Shown here: positions 36,362 through 44,025 of the stretch, in pieces | How positions within the stretch are numbered: the first letter of the stretch is position 1 | Layout of the letters: each line of letters opens with the position of its first letter | NCBI GenBank assembly: GCA_905221295.1 | Contig: CAJNCP010000012.1 | Location: 1 to 45,619 of the forward strand | Origin: a bacterium | GTDB lineage: Bacteria > Bacillota > Bacilli > Lactobacillales > Streptococcaceae | Direction of reading: 5' to 3' | DNA length: 45,619 nucleotides | Translations under genes and position numbers: made by a program | The notes under the pieces: generated by a model | What the model saw: only the letters and a program-made list of their open reading frames with translations | What the model was told of the DNA's origin: nothing | The model's database searches: none

Positions 36362-37903
36362 ATGAGTATTTTAGAAGTTAAAAATTTAAGTCACGGTTTT
36401 GGTGACCGTGCAATTTTTGAAGACGTGTCCTTCCGTCTCCTCAAAGGTGAACACATCGGACTAGTCGGTGCCAACGGTGAAGGGAAATCAACCTTCATGA
36501 GTATCGTAACTGGTAAAATGCTACCTGATGAAGGGAAGGTAGAGTGGTCTAAGTATGTGACTGCTGGCTACCTGGATCAGCATGCTGTGCTAAAGGAAGG
36601 CCAAACCGTGCGAGATGTCTTGCGGACAGCCTTTGATGAGCTATTTAAAGCAGAAGCTCGTATCAATGACCTCTATATGGAAATGGCCGAAGACGGGGCG
36701 GATATCGATGCACTGATGGAAGAAGTTGGAGAACTCCAAGACCGTTTGGAGAGTCGAGATTTCTATACTTTGGATGCTAAGATTGATGAAGTAGCGCGTG
36801 CTCTCGGTGTCATGGATTATGGTATGGATACGGATGTAACCTTTTTGTCAGGTGGACAAAGAACCAAGGTGCTTTTGGCTAAACTCCTCCTTGAAAAACC
36901 AGATATTTTGTTGCTTGACGAGCCAACCAACTACTTGGATGCTGAACACATTGACTGGCTTAAGCGTTATCTCCAAAACTATGAAAATGCTTTTGTCCTT
37001 ATTTCGCATGATATTCCTTTCCTCAACGACGTAATCAATATCGTCTATCATGTTGAAAATCAACAGTTGACGCGTTACTCTGGTGACTACTACCAGTTCC
37101 AAGAAGTCTATGCTATGAAGAAATCTCAGTTGGAAGCGGCCTACGAACGTCAGCAGAAAGAGATTGCGGACCTCAAGGACTTTGTCGCTCGAAACAAAGC
37201 TCGTGTCGCAACGCGTAATATGGCCATGTCTCGCCAGAAGAAATTGGATAAGATGGACATTATCGAGCTGCAAAGTGAGAAGCCAAAGCCGTCCTTTGAT
37301 TTCAAATCAGCTCGTACACCAGGACGCTTTATCTTCCAAGCAAAAGATTTGCAGATTGGTTATGACCGTCCTCTTACTAAGCCTTTAAATCTCACATTTG
37401 AACGCAATCAAAAGGTTGCCATTATCGGTGCCAATGGCATCGGGAAAACAACCCTCTTGAAGTCTCTCTTAGGCATTATTCCGCCAATCGCTGGGGAAGT
37501 TGAACGCGGTGATTACCTAGAACTTGGTTACTTTGAACAGGAAGTAGAAGGTGGCAATCGTCAAACACCACTAGAGGCCGTCTGGAATGCCTTTCCTGCA
37601 CTTAACCAAGCAGAAGTCCGTGCAGCCCTTGCTCGTTGTGGCTTGACAACTAAGCACATCGAGAGCCAAATTCAGGTCTTGTCAGGTGGGGAACAAGCTA
37701 AGGTGCGTTTCTGTCTCTTGATGAATCGTGAAAATAACGTCTTAGTGCTGGACGAGCCAACCAACCACTTGGATGTAGATGCCAAGGAAGAACTTAAACG
37801 TGCTCTCAAAGAATACAAGGGATCTATCCTTATGGTCTGCCACGAACCAGACTTTTATGAAGGTTGGATGGACCAAATTTGGGACTTTAACAAGCTAACT
37901 TAA
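36362..37903 (+). CDS. ABC-F family ATPase
   Basis: The 513-residue protein has two ABC ATPase domains and no membrane segment, hence ABC-F. Domain 1: Walker A GANGEGKST (about residues 36-44), signature LSGGQRTKV, LLLDEPTNYLD. Linker (about 240-310) is charged and helical. Domain 2: GANGIGKTT (about 358), LSGGEQAKV, LVLDEPTNHLD. Both H-loop His are present (SHD, CHE). ABC-F proteins act on the ribosome in translation or antibiotic protection. The full-length linker and lack of a long C-terminal extension suggest a housekeeping YbiT/YkpA-like member rather than a resistance protein (inference). Confidence 0.9.
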   Translation: MSILEVKNLSHGFGDRAIFEDVSFRLLKGEHIGLVGANGEGKSTFMSIVTGKMLPDEGKVEWSKYVTAGYLDQHAVLKEGQTVRDVLRTAFDELFKAEARINDLYMEMAEDGADIDALMEEVGELQDRLESRDFYTLDAKIDEVARALGVMDYGMDTDVTFLSGGQRTKVLLAKLLLEKPDILLLDEPTNYLDAEHIDWLKRYLQNYENAFVLISHDIPFLNDVINIVYHVENQQLTRYSGDYYQFQEVYAMKKSQLEAAYERQQKEIADLKDFVARNKARVATRNMAMSRQKKLDKMDIIELQSEKPKPSFDFKSARTPGRFIFQAKDLQIGYDRPLTKPLNLTFERNQKVAIIGANGIGKTTLLKSLLGIIPPIAGEVERGDYLELGYFEQEVEGGNRQTPLEAVWNAFPALNQAEVRAALARCGLTTKHIESQIQVLSGGEQAKVRFCLLMNRENNVLVLDEPTNHLDVDAKEELKRALKEYKGSILMVCHEPDFYEGWMDQIWDFNKLT

Positions 37904-37918
37904 AAATGAGGGAAAAAG

Positions 37919-37953
37919 AAATACAGTATCGAATGCGGATACTGTATTTTTTA
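37919..37953. terminator. Bidirectional terminator between the ABC-F gene and slrA
   Basis: Perfect 12-bp stem AAATACAGTATC (37919-37930), loop GAATGCG, GATACTGTATTT (37938-37949), then T. Confidence 0.93.
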
Positions 37954-37959
37954 GGTTAT

Positions 37960-38763
37960 TTAGGATTTAAAATCGTAATCCTTCACTACTTCGATACTAT
38001 CAATGGTGATAGCAGAAGTCGGTTTGTCTTTCTCATCTTTTTCAGCTTTGGCAATCTTGTCAACAACGTCCATGCCATCGATGACTTGACCAAAGACAGG
38101 GTGTTTGCCGTCTAGACTCGGATTTCCACCTTCTTTATAGGCTTCGATGATTTTCTTTGGATACTTGCTTGTAGGGAGTTTAGCTGAAATATCTGTTGAG
38201 TTTTGGTTGATGAAGAACTGGCTACCGTTGGTGTTTGGTTGACCAGTGTTAGCCATAGCAAGAGCTCCTCGGATATTGTATAGGTAAGGAGAGATTTCAT
38301 TTTTGAAACCAGTTCCTTTGTCCTTCGTTTTATCCTTATCATGCCAGATAGATTGGCCACCTGTACCATCTCCCTTAGGATCTCCAGTTTGGACCATAAA
38401 GCCATCGATGACACGGTGGAAGGTGATGCCGTTATAGTAGCCTTCTTTGGCGTGAGTAAGGAAGTTTTCAACGGCTAGAGGAGCGAGTTTAGGGAAGAGT
38501 TTAATACGAATATCACCCTGACTTGTGTGGAGAACCACTTCGGCTTCATCTTCAGCAACTTCCTTAGAAAGTTGAGGGAAGTTGGCATTTTCATTGGTTA
38601 AAGCGTCATTCAAATCTTTGGCAGCCTGAGCAGCTGCTTTAGAACTTTCTTCAGCTGAGATACTAGAGTCAACATAGTCATCGCCACGGAGACCACGTTG
38701 GATACTAGTACATCCAGCAAGGGCTATAGTTGATAGTAAGAGAAGGGTTGCTAGTTTTTTCAT
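37960..38763 (-). CDS. slrA: Cyclophilin-type peptidyl-prolyl isomerase lipoprotein (SlrA)
   Basis: The 267-residue precursor has a signal peptide with lipobox LAGC (Cys about residue 18), a charged linker (about 25-75) and a cyclophilin domain (about 78-260) with [19 protein letters not shown] near residue 115 and the active-site-region [20 protein letters not shown] near 165-184. It isomerises X-Pro bonds of exported proteins on the outer membrane face. SlrA of pneumococcus has the same layout and aids colonisation. The minus-strand -10 TACAAT is at 38793-38798 and GAGAGG is the ribosome site. Confidence 0.92.
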   Translation of the reverse strand: MKKLATLLLLSTIALAGCTSIQRGLRGDDYVDSSISAEESSKAAAQAAKDLNDALTNENANFPQLSKEVAEDEAEVVLHTSQGDIRIKLFPKLAPLAVENFLTHAKEGYYNGITFHRVIDGFMVQTGDPKGDGTGGQSIWHDKDKTKDKGTGFKNEISPYLYNIRGALAMANTGQPNTNGSQFFINQNSTDISAKLPTSKYPKKIIEAYKEGGNPSLDGKHPVFGQVIDGMDVVDKIAKAEKDEKDKPTSAITIDSIEVVKDYDFKS

Positions 38764-38792
38764 TGTTTTCCTCTCAAAAATTCATTTCTATC

Positions 38793-38798
38793 ATTGTA
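38793..38798 (-). promoter_or_regulatory. slrA -10 box
   Basis: TACAAT on the minus strand, 29 bases before the slrA ATG, with no clear -35. Confidence 0.5.
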
Positions 38799-38871
38799 CC
38801 TTAAAAGTAAGGGGATTTCAAATATTAGTGACAAGGTAGTTTAAGAGGAAGCCGACCAGAAAGTCGCTTGC

Positions 38872-39189
38872 TTAGAGATTTTTCTTTGGATGACGGTCGA
38901 TAATGTCCTGGTACTGTTCCAGTATCTGCTCTCCCTTTGGAGTCAATTTGTAACCACGAATTGAAAAGTAACTTGCTAATTCTTCTCCTGAAAAGTTGTC
39001 ACGAAGGGATTGGTCCAAATCTGGAGCCTTCATCTTAGAAAGTACTGTAACTCTCCTTACTTTTGAGGATATTCTCTTTCATAGTGGTATTTAGATGATC
39101 AAGCGAGTCAAAGACAGTTTCGACAAGAGCATAGCCTTTTTCAACAGGTATTTCTAATTTTTTTGGGGCATCAATGCTATAAGTCTACT
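38872..39189 (-). pseudogene. Frameshifted remnant of an unrecognised small gene
   Basis: On the minus strand one frame reads APKKLEIPVEKGYALVETVF then DSLDHLNTTMKENILKSKES, ending at a stop near 39040. A second frame overlaps from VTVLSKMKAPDLDQSLRDNF and runs GEELASYFSIRGYKLTPKGE to the stop at 38872. The two are joined by an indel near 39045-39060. The composition is ordinary protein-like, and the order of the two parts fits one former protein of about 105 or more residues. No start codon with a ribosome site was found upstream. I do not recognise the family. Confidence 0.5.
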
Positions 39190-39358
39190 TGAAGTATTTA
39201 GAAAACCAGTTCTTAAGAAAGCTCGTAAAGAATCACAATTAGTAAACATTAATTCGAAAGAATTACTATATTTTAAAAGAGCACATTTTCAACGGATTTT
39301 TTCTTTCGACTTCAATTCCTAATTAATCAATGAACTTAATGCTAGGTCTCGAAAAGAA
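39190..39358. other. Gene-free stretch with a possible plus-strand remnant
   Basis: Plus-strand bases from about 39187 to 39322 read SLLEVFRKPVLKKARKESQL then VNINSKELLYFKRAHFQRIF and a stop at 39320-39322, without a start codon. The reading is protein-like but too short to assign, and it may be chance. Confidence 0.25.
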
Positions 39359-39583
39359 TTATGCTTCCTCTTTCTGTCTGAGTTCAAAGAGGTCTTCTAC
39401 TTTCAGATTAAAAACTTGAGCAATTTTAAGAGCCATTTCCAACGAAGGATTGTAACGGTTATTTTCCAAGTGCAGAATTGTCTCGCGTCGCATGCCAATG
39501 AGGTCGGCTAACTCCTGCTGGGTCATGCCTGTGGACTCACGAACAGATTTGAGATTAGTAATAATCTTGCTTTCTTTGGGCAT
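39359..39583 (-). CDS. XRE-family helix-turn-helix regulator
   Basis: The 74-residue protein is a single Cro/CI-type helix-turn-helix domain: NLKSVRESTGMTQQELADLI, RRETILHLENNRYNPSLEMA, LKIAQVFNLKVEDLFEL. The start at 39583 (MPKESKII) lies two bases after the stop of the membrane-protein gene, with AGGA inside that gene's end. The longer open frame from 39631 would overlap it. Small XRE proteins paired with a multi-pass membrane protein are common in Firmicutes. The membrane partner may modulate the regulator (inference). Likely binds the two palindromes upstream of the pair. Confidence 0.88.
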   Translation of the reverse strand: MPKESKIITNLKSVRESTGMTQQELADLIGMRRETILHLENNRYNPSLEMALKIAQVFNLKVEDLFELRQKEEA

Positions 39584-39585
39584 GC

Positions 39586-40182
39586 TTATCCTATCCGTTC
39601 TAAGATAAGATAGACAACCGCAAAGATGCAAATCAAGACAGCTATGCTAATAAAGATCTGGCCCATGTAAAGAGTGAGAGACCCCATATACCCAATGATA
39701 ACTGCTAGGATCATCAGTGCGCCTAGTATAAAAACAAACATCAAGCTAGCTGCCTTGGCTAAATTAGCATAAAAGCGTTCGTCCGGAGTTTCCTTGACAT
39801 TTTTCAAACAGAAAAAACCAAATACAATCACTTCAATAACGAGGCCAATTCCCAAAATCCATTCTTTAATACCAGAACTTTCGCTTGGGGTCGCAACCCA
39901 AATCCCTACTGTATAAAAAATGCTTGCTGCAAACAAAAGTATCGTGTAAAGCTTAGCAGACAAGTCAAAAATAGTCTTTCCTTTACCTTTCTGACTCTTA
40001 TGAGGCCATGGTTTCATATGTAGCCAGCCCCAAATAGCTACAATCTGACCTAACACTGAAATACCAGCAATAACTAACTTGGGTCCCCAACTAAGATTAG
40101 AACCAAATAAAACAGTAAAATCAATAAAGAGAGCTGCGGAAATCATTGTAATGAGGCCACCCGTTTTTTGACTTTTTTTCAT
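39586..40182 (-). CDS. Multi-pass membrane protein paired with an XRE regulator
   Basis: The 198-residue protein has about six hydrophobic segments arranged in pairs (about residues 9-28, 32-53, 74-95, 105-127, 143-167, 173-195) and a basic cytoplasmic loop (KPWPHKSQKGKGK, about 57-69). No enzyme motif is visible. It resembles the small membrane proteins (DUF3796/DUF2178-like) encoded beside XRE regulators, but I cannot name the family with certainty. AAAGGAG directly precedes the ATG. The gene belongs to an accessory patch flanked by gene remnants. Confidence 0.72.
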   Translation of the reverse strand: MKKSQKTGGLITMISAALFIDFTVLFGSNLSWGPKLVIAGISVLGQIVAIWGWLHMKPWPHKSQKGKGKTIFDLSAKLYTILLFAASIFYTVGIWVATPSESSGIKEWILGIGLVIEVIVFGFFCLKNVKETPDERFYANLAKAASLMFVFILGALMILAVIIGYMGSLTLYMGQIFISIAVLICIFAVVYLILERIG

Positions 40183-40200
40183 GATAGACTCCTTTCCTTA

Positions 40201-40243
40201 TGTTAGAAATATTTAACAATCTTTATGTTATAAATATATCACA
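40201..40243. promoter_or_regulatory. Tandem palindromic operators of the membrane-protein/XRE pair
   Basis: TGTTAGAAATATTTAACA (40201-40218) and TGTTATAAATATATCACA (40226-40243) agree at 15 of 18 positions and are each dyad-like, with centres 25 bases apart. They sit 19 bases upstream of the start codon, in the promoter zone. They are likely binding sites for the XRE protein (inference). Confidence 0.6.
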
Positions 40244-40556
40244 CTTAAATTTAGAAATCAAGAATTTATGTGCCAAGGTGCAATTATTTGAAAAAATTTT
40301 TTAATGAAAGCCTTCGCTAGTCAAACAACTAAAGAATTCTTTGAAGTAATGCATCGGATTTGGTTTGGATAGTTTCGTTAATAATATTTGAAGATTAAGA
40401 ATTTTTGCAAAATCTAGATACTGTATGAATCTCTACTTTTTTTCTTAGACTGTTATAAAGTCTGTCAGAATAAGCTTTATAGGTGTAGAAGTTAATTTTT
40501 ACAGAACTAAATTATTCCCCTATTTAGAATCTATTAATTCATATTTTATAAATTAA
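40244..40556. other. A+T-rich gene-free stretch
   Basis: Over 300 bases with no coding frame I can support. A short inverted repeat AGACT/AGTCT lies near 40448-40464. No BOX- or RUP-like repeat was recognised. Confidence 0.5.
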
Positions 40557-40742
40557 TTAGTAGATATCGTTCTTAAAATCCTTGATATTTCGCTTGGGAA
40601 CAGGCTTGGAATTTAGGAGCCAAGCATCCAAATCACGTTCAGGATAGATGAAGGATTTGACTTGATGGTCTTTATAAAATGTTTCTAAAATAGTATTTAT
40701 GACATTCTCTTTCTGATTTTTCTTTAAAAATATAACAAATTT
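40557..40742 (-). pseudogene. C-terminal remnant of an unrecognised gene
   Basis: The minus strand is open for 61 codons, ending at TAA (40557-40559), with no ATG. It includes ENVINTILETFYKDHQVKSF, IYPERDLDAWLLNSKPVPKR and NIKDFKNDIY. The composition looks like real protein, and a stop (TAG) cuts it at 40743-40745. I do not recognise the family. It is probably the end of a gene lost by deletion. Confidence 0.4.
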
Positions 40743-40783
40743 CTAAATGGTTTAAAAATTTTATAGTCTGTCAAGTTTTTTTC

Positions 40784-40811
40784 TTGACATCGGTCAGAAA
40801 TTTGCTATAAT
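40784..40811 (+). promoter_or_regulatory. rpsP operon promoter
   Basis: -35 TTGACA (40784-40789), 16-base spacer, extended -10 TGCTATAAT (box 40806-40811): a near-ideal promoter. A 7-bp inverted repeat TGTCAAG (40769-40775) / CTTGACA (40783-40789) with a 7-T loop ends in the -35 box. Confidence 0.9.
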
Positions 40812-40823
40812 AGAACATGTGCT

Positions 40824-40840
40824 AAATAGCTCAGCTATTT
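40824..40840 (+). promoter_or_regulatory. Hairpin in the rpsP leader
   Basis: AAATAGC, loop TCA, GCTATTT: a perfect 7-bp hairpin about six bases after the expected transcription start. It could stabilise the mRNA or serve autoregulation (inference). Confidence 0.5.
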
Positions 40841-40876
40841 CACCAAAATAAAAAATAAGAAAAGAGATATTAAAAA

Positions 40877-41149
40877 ATGGCAGTTAAAATCCGTTTGACT
40901 CGTATGGGTTCTAAGAAAAAACCTTTCTACCGTATCAACGTAGCAGACTCACGTTCACCACGTGACGGACGTTTCATCGAAACAGTTGGAACTTACAACC
41001 CACTTGTTGCTGAAAACCAAGTAACTTTGAAAGAAGACCGCGTTCTTGCATGGTTGGCTGATGGAGCTCAACCTTCAGATACAGTTCGCAACATCCTTTC
41101 AAAAGAAGGCGTATTGAAAAAATTCCACGATTCTAAATTCTCAAAATAA
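40877..41149 (+). CDS. rpsP: 30S ribosomal protein S16
   Basis: The 90-residue protein shows the whole bS16 pattern: [40 protein letters not shown], ending in [18 protein letters not shown]16 stabilises the 30S body during assembly. It is the first gene of rpsP-khpA, 20 bases apart, with rimM and trmD further downstream, as in most Firmicutes. Confidence 0.97.
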   Translation: MAVKIRLTRMGSKKKPFYRINVADSRSPRDGRFIETVGTYNPLVAENQVTLKEDRVLAWLADGAQPSDTVRNILSKEGVLKKFHDSKFSK

Positions 41150-41168
41150 GTTTAAAGTAGGTTGACAG

Positions 41169-41408
41169 ATGGATACGATTGAAAATCTCATTATTGCGAT
41201 TGTGAAACCTTTGATTTCACAACCTGATGCCTTAACTATCAAGATTGAAGACACACCAGAGTTTTTGGAGTATCACTTGGATCTTGACCAAAGCGATGTC
41301 GGTCGTGTTATCGGTCGTAAGGGTCGCACTATCTCAGCGATAAGAACGATTGTCTACTCTGTCCCAACTGAAGACAAAAAAGTAAGAATCGTTATCGATG
41401 AAAAATAA
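41169..41408 (+). CDS. khpA: KH-domain RNA-binding protein KhpA
   Basis: The 79-residue protein is a single KH domain with the binding loop [15 protein letters not shown] (GxxG) near residues 44-58. KhpA pairs with KhpB/EloR to bind RNA and affects cell elongation and division in pneumococcus. GTAGGT is its weak ribosome site. A terminator begins just after its stop, between it and the mazG-like gene. Confidence 0.93.
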   Translation: MDTIENLIIAIVKPLISQPDALTIKIEDTPEFLEYHLDLDQSDVGRVIGRKGRTISAIRTIVYSVPTEDKKVRIVIDEK

Positions 41409-41410
41409 AG

Positions 41411-41437
41411 AAAGCGGGACAGATGTCTCGCTTTTTT
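41411..41437 (+). terminator. rpsP-khpA terminator
   Basis: AAAGCGGGAC (41411-41420), loop AGAT, GTCTCGCTTT (41425-41434, one G.T pair), then T. Some read-through must occur for downstream genes without their own promoter. Confidence 0.88.
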
Positions 41438-41451
41438 GTGAGGAGGAGAAG

Positions 41452-41796
41452 ATGAAGGATTTAACGTTTAGACAATTACAAGACTACTTACTCGAACATT
41501 ACCAGCAATCTCGAACTGAGGAAGGTTTCTTTATCAAGCTAGTGGAGGAAGTCGGAGAAGTAGCAGAGGTCTTGAATGGGCGCTCTGGTCGAAAAGAGGG
41601 TGTTCAGGACTCGAACGAGGAACTAGCCAAAGAACTGGCAGATATTATTCACTACACTGTCGCAATTGCGGCCATCAATCATATTGACCTAACCAAAAGC
41701 ATCTTTGACAAAGATAAGAAGGCTGCCATTAAGTACCAGCATGAAAGAGATTTGGAGAGTTTTTTGGAGGGAGATTTGAGAAATATTGAACACTGA
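41452..41796 (+). CDS. MazG-like nucleotide pyrophosphohydrolase
   Basis: The 114-residue all-helical protein carries the MazG metal-binding pattern: KLVEEVGEVAEVLNG (about residues 23-37) and EELAKELADIIHYTVAIA (about 51-68; E-x2-D). Such enzymes hydrolyse nucleoside triphosphates, often non-canonical ones, to monophosphates and PPi. The start at 41452 follows GAGGAGGAG at 41441-41449. The longer frame from 41398 overlaps khpA and the terminator. Its end overlaps the TTG start of the next frame. Confidence 0.85.
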   Translation: MKDLTFRQLQDYLLEHYQQSRTEEGFFIKLVEEVGEVAEVLNGRSGRKEGVQDSNEELAKELADIIHYTVAIAAINHIDLTKSIFDKDKKAAIKYQHERDLESFLEGDLRNIEH

Positions 41797-42340
41797 TTAT
41801 TTTTTAAAAATAGACTGGGCGATGTATATTGATTGGTTATTACGAATTATACAGATTTCGACTTTTATAGGTGTAATTTTAAAAATTAGTTTCCAGAATA
41901 AGGCCTATATTAATAATATCGAAATTCAGGCAATTAAACCAATCGAATTTGATTCCTTACATACGAGATTTCATCATATTTATGAGTTTAAACATAATAA
42001 AAATGATAAATATTATAACCATTTGATTTTTTATCCAAAAGAAGTTGATATTGAAATTATAGAATTTTATTCTTTAATCTATGATTCAAAAAGTAATCGT
42101 TTAATCGTTCAAGATAAAATACATACAATTAAAAATTTAAAAAATTATACATGCTTATTGATTCATACAAATTTACCTGAGAATATACCTAGTTTAAGAA
42201 TGAAATGGAAGACAAGTCAAGGTCAAATTGGGGAGTATACATTTTATAGTAATATGTATAACGGTAATATAAATATCTCTTCTTTCAAATATAAATTAAC
42301 ATTAAAAAGGAAACTACTAGCAATTTTGGGATATAGCTGA
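41786..42340 (+). CDS. A+T-rich orphan protein with an N-terminal membrane segment
   Basis: The open frame gives 184 residues from TTG 41786, or 172 from ATG 41822 (MYIDWLLRIIQ). Neither start has a good ribosome site; GGAGGG at 41766-41771 is 14 bases before the TTG. One hydrophobic helix (YIDWLLRIIQISTFIGVILKI, cut here at 20: about residues 14-34) is followed by about 140 residues rich in Ile, Asn, Tyr and Lys with alternating beta-type pattern, and a basic end (KLTLKRKLLAILGYS). I recognise no domain. Base composition is visibly more A+T-rich than the neighbours, which suggests acquisition by transfer. It lies between the mazG-like gene and rimM, a cluster otherwise devoted to ribosome maturation. 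Confidence 0.6.
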   Translation: MNTDYFLKIDWAMYIDWLLRIIQISTFIGVILKISFQNKAYINNIEIQAIKPIEFDSLHTRFHHIYEFKHNKNDKYYNHLIFYPKEVDIEIIEFYSLIYDSKSNRLIVQDKIHTIKNLKNYTCLLIHTNLPENIPSLRMKWKTSQGQIGEYTFYSNMYNGNINISSFKYKLTLKRKLLAILGYS

Positions 42341-42380
42341 TTTTCTCCAACTTGTGAAAATCCCTGGAACGTGATAAAAT
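42339..42380 (+). promoter_or_regulatory. rimM-trmD promoter with an overlapping inverted repeat
   Basis: -35 TTGTGA (42352-42357), 17-base spacer, extended -10 TGATAAAAT (box 42375-42380). GATTTTC (42339-42345) and GAAAATC (42356-42362) form a perfect inverted repeat around the -35 box, either an operator or a weak hairpin ending the previous transcript. Confidence 0.65.
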
Positions 42381-42409
42381 AAAGGATAGAAATAGATACA
42401 GGAGACAAG

Positions 42410-42928
42410 ATGAACTACTTTAATGTTGGAAAAATCGTTAATACGCAAGGTTTGCAGGGTGAGATGCGTGTCTTGTCTGTGACGGATTTTGCAGAAGAAC
42501 GATTTAAAAAGGGAGCAGAGCTGGCTTTATTTGATGAAAAAGATCAGTTTGTCCAAACAGTGACCATCGCTAGCCACCGTAAGCATAAGAACTTTGACAT
42601 TATCAAATTCAAAGATATGTACCATATTAATGCGATTGAGAAGTACAAGGGCTACAGTCTCAAGGTCGCTGAGGAAGATTTGAACGATTTAGATGATGGT
42701 GAATTCTACTATCACGAGATTATCGGTTTGGAAGTTTACGAGGGAGAGAACTTGATAGGAACTATCAAGGAAATCCTACAACCAGGTGCCAATGATGTCT
42801 GGGTGGTCAAGCGAAAAGGTAAGCGAGATTTGCTTTTACCCTACATTCCGCCAGTAGTTCTCAATGTTGATATTCCAAACAAACGGGTTCAAGTGGAAAT
42901 CTTAGAAGGGTTAGATGATGAAGATTGA
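42410..42928 (+). CDS. rimM: Ribosome maturation factor RimM
   Basis: The 172-residue protein has the N-terminal RimM domain ([20 protein letters not shown]) and a C-terminal PRC barrel ([18 protein letters not shown], then [17 protein letters not shown]). It binds S19 and the 30S head during assembly. GGAGACAAG precedes the ATG. It overlaps trmD by 11 bases. Confidence 0.95.
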   Translation: MNYFNVGKIVNTQGLQGEMRVLSVTDFAEERFKKGAELALFDEKDQFVQTVTIASHRKHKNFDIIKFKDMYHINAIEKYKGYSLKVAEEDLNDLDDGEFYYHEIIGLEVYEGENLIGTIKEILQPGANDVWVVKRKGKRDLLLPYIPPVVLNVDIPNKRVQVEILEGLDDED

Positions 42929-43637
42929 TATTTTAACCCTCTTTCCTGAGATGTTTTCTCCGCTGGAGCACTCGATTGTTGGAAAGGCTCGAGAAAAAGG
43001 GCTCTTGGATATCCAGTACCATAATTTCAGAGAATACGCTGAAAAAGCCCGTCATGTTGACGATGAACCTTACGGAGGCGGTCAAGGGATGTTGCTCCGA
43101 GCCCAACCCATTTTCGATGCCTTTGATGCCATTGAAAAGAAAAATCCCCGTGTCATTCTTCTTGATCCTGCTGGGAAACAGTTCGATCAGGCTTACGCTG
43201 AAGATTTAGCTCAAGAAGAGGAACTGATCTTTATCTGTGGTCACTACGAAGGGTATGATGAGCGCATCAAGACCTTAGTAACCGATGAAATTTCCCTAGG
43301 AGATTACGTCTTGACTGGTGGAGAATTAGCGGCCATGACCATGATCGATGCGACCGTTCGCTTGATTCCAGAAGTGATTGGTAAGGAGTCTAGTCACCAA
43401 GATGACAGTTTTTCTTCAGGACTCCTCGAATATCCTCAGTACACACGCCCTTATGACTATCGAGGCATGGTGGTTCCAGATGTGCTCATGAGTGGACACC
43501 ATGAAAAGATTCGTCAGTGGCGACTGTATGAGAGCCTAAAGAAAACCTACGAGCGCAGACCCGACCTGCTAGATAACTATCAACTAACAGCCGAAGAAGA
43601 AAAGATGTTGGCTAAAATTAAAGAAAACAAAGAATAA
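42918..43637 (+). CDS. trmD: tRNA (guanine37-N1)-methyltransferase
   Basis: The 239-residue SPOUT enzyme methylates G37 next to the anticodon and prevents +1 frameshifting. [16 protein letters not shown], the trefoil-knot segments [12 protein letters not shown] (about residues 109-120) and [17 protein letters not shown] (about 130-146), and the C-terminal YTRPYDYRG are all standard. I chose ATG 42918 over the adjacent ATG 42915 because AAGGG (42906-42910) is then seven bases away. Confidence 0.95.
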   Translation: MKIDILTLFPEMFSPLEHSIVGKAREKGLLDIQYHNFREYAEKARHVDDEPYGGGQGMLLRAQPIFDAFDAIEKKNPRVILLDPAGKQFDQAYAEDLAQEEELIFICGHYEGYDERIKTLVTDEISLGDYVLTGGELAAMTMIDATVRLIPEVIGKESSHQDDSFSSGLLEYPQYTRPYDYRGMVVPDVLMSGHHEKIRQWRLYESLKKTYERRPDLLDNYQLTAEEEKMLAKIKENKE

Positions 43638-43648
43638 AGGAGAACCTT

Positions 43649-43987
43649 ATGCAAGTAATCAAACGTAATGGAGAAATTGCTGAATTTGATCCAGATAAAA
43701 TTTACCAAGCTGTCCTAAAAGCAGCTCAAACCGTTTATGTTTTGACTGATGACTTACGTCAAAACTTAGCTCAAGTTACTAAAAAAGTCGTTTTGGACTT
43801 GGAAGAAGCAAAAGTAGAACGTGCCACTATCAGCATGATCCAATCAATGGTTGAACACCGCCTACTTGGAGCTGGCTACATCACTATTGCAGAACACTAT
43901 ATCTCTTATCGCTTGCAACGTGATTTGGAGAGAAGTGGCTATGGTGACCATATCGCAGTTCATCTTCATTTTGAACAAATCCGTTAA
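43649..43987 (+). CDS. Free-standing ATP-cone domain protein
   Basis: The 112-residue protein is essentially one ATP-cone domain: VIKRNGEIAEFDPDKIYQAV at the start, then KVVLDLEEAKVERATISMIQ, ending with IAEHYISYRLQRDLERSGYG. ATP-cones sense ATP/dATP in ribonucleotide reductases and in the NrdR repressor. Here there is neither a reductase domain nor the N-terminal zinc ribbon of NrdR. It follows trmD by 11 bases (AAAGGAGAA as ribosome site) and is probably co-transcribed. The role, perhaps nucleotide sensing with a partner, is not known. Confidence 0.82.
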   Translation: MQVIKRNGEIAEFDPDKIYQAVLKAAQTVYVLTDDLRQNLAQVTKKVVLDLEEAKVERATISMIQSMVEHRLLGAGYITIAEHYISYRLQRDLERSGYGDHIAVHLHFEQIR

Positions 43988-43988
43988 G

Positions 43989-44025
43989 AAAAAGAGTGGG
44001 ATGCAAAGAACATCTCACTCTTTCT
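43989..44025. terminator. Bidirectional terminator after the ATP-cone gene
   Basis: 13-bp stem AAAGAGTGGGATG (43991-44003), loop CAAAGAA, CATCTCACTCTTT (44011-44023, one G.T pair). It ends the rimM-trmD transcript and the convergent gene. Confidence 0.9.

Noticed and set aside
39172..39322. Plus-strand frame with VFRKPVLKKARKESQL as a gene
   Set aside because: No start codon or ribosome site, and partly overlaps the minus-strand remnant; kept only as a low-confidence note.
40201..40243. GlnR boxes upstream of the membrane-protein/XRE pair
   Set aside because: The spacing between the TGTTA and ACA arms is one base too long for TGTNAN7TNACA; the two sites resemble each other more than they resemble GlnR sites.
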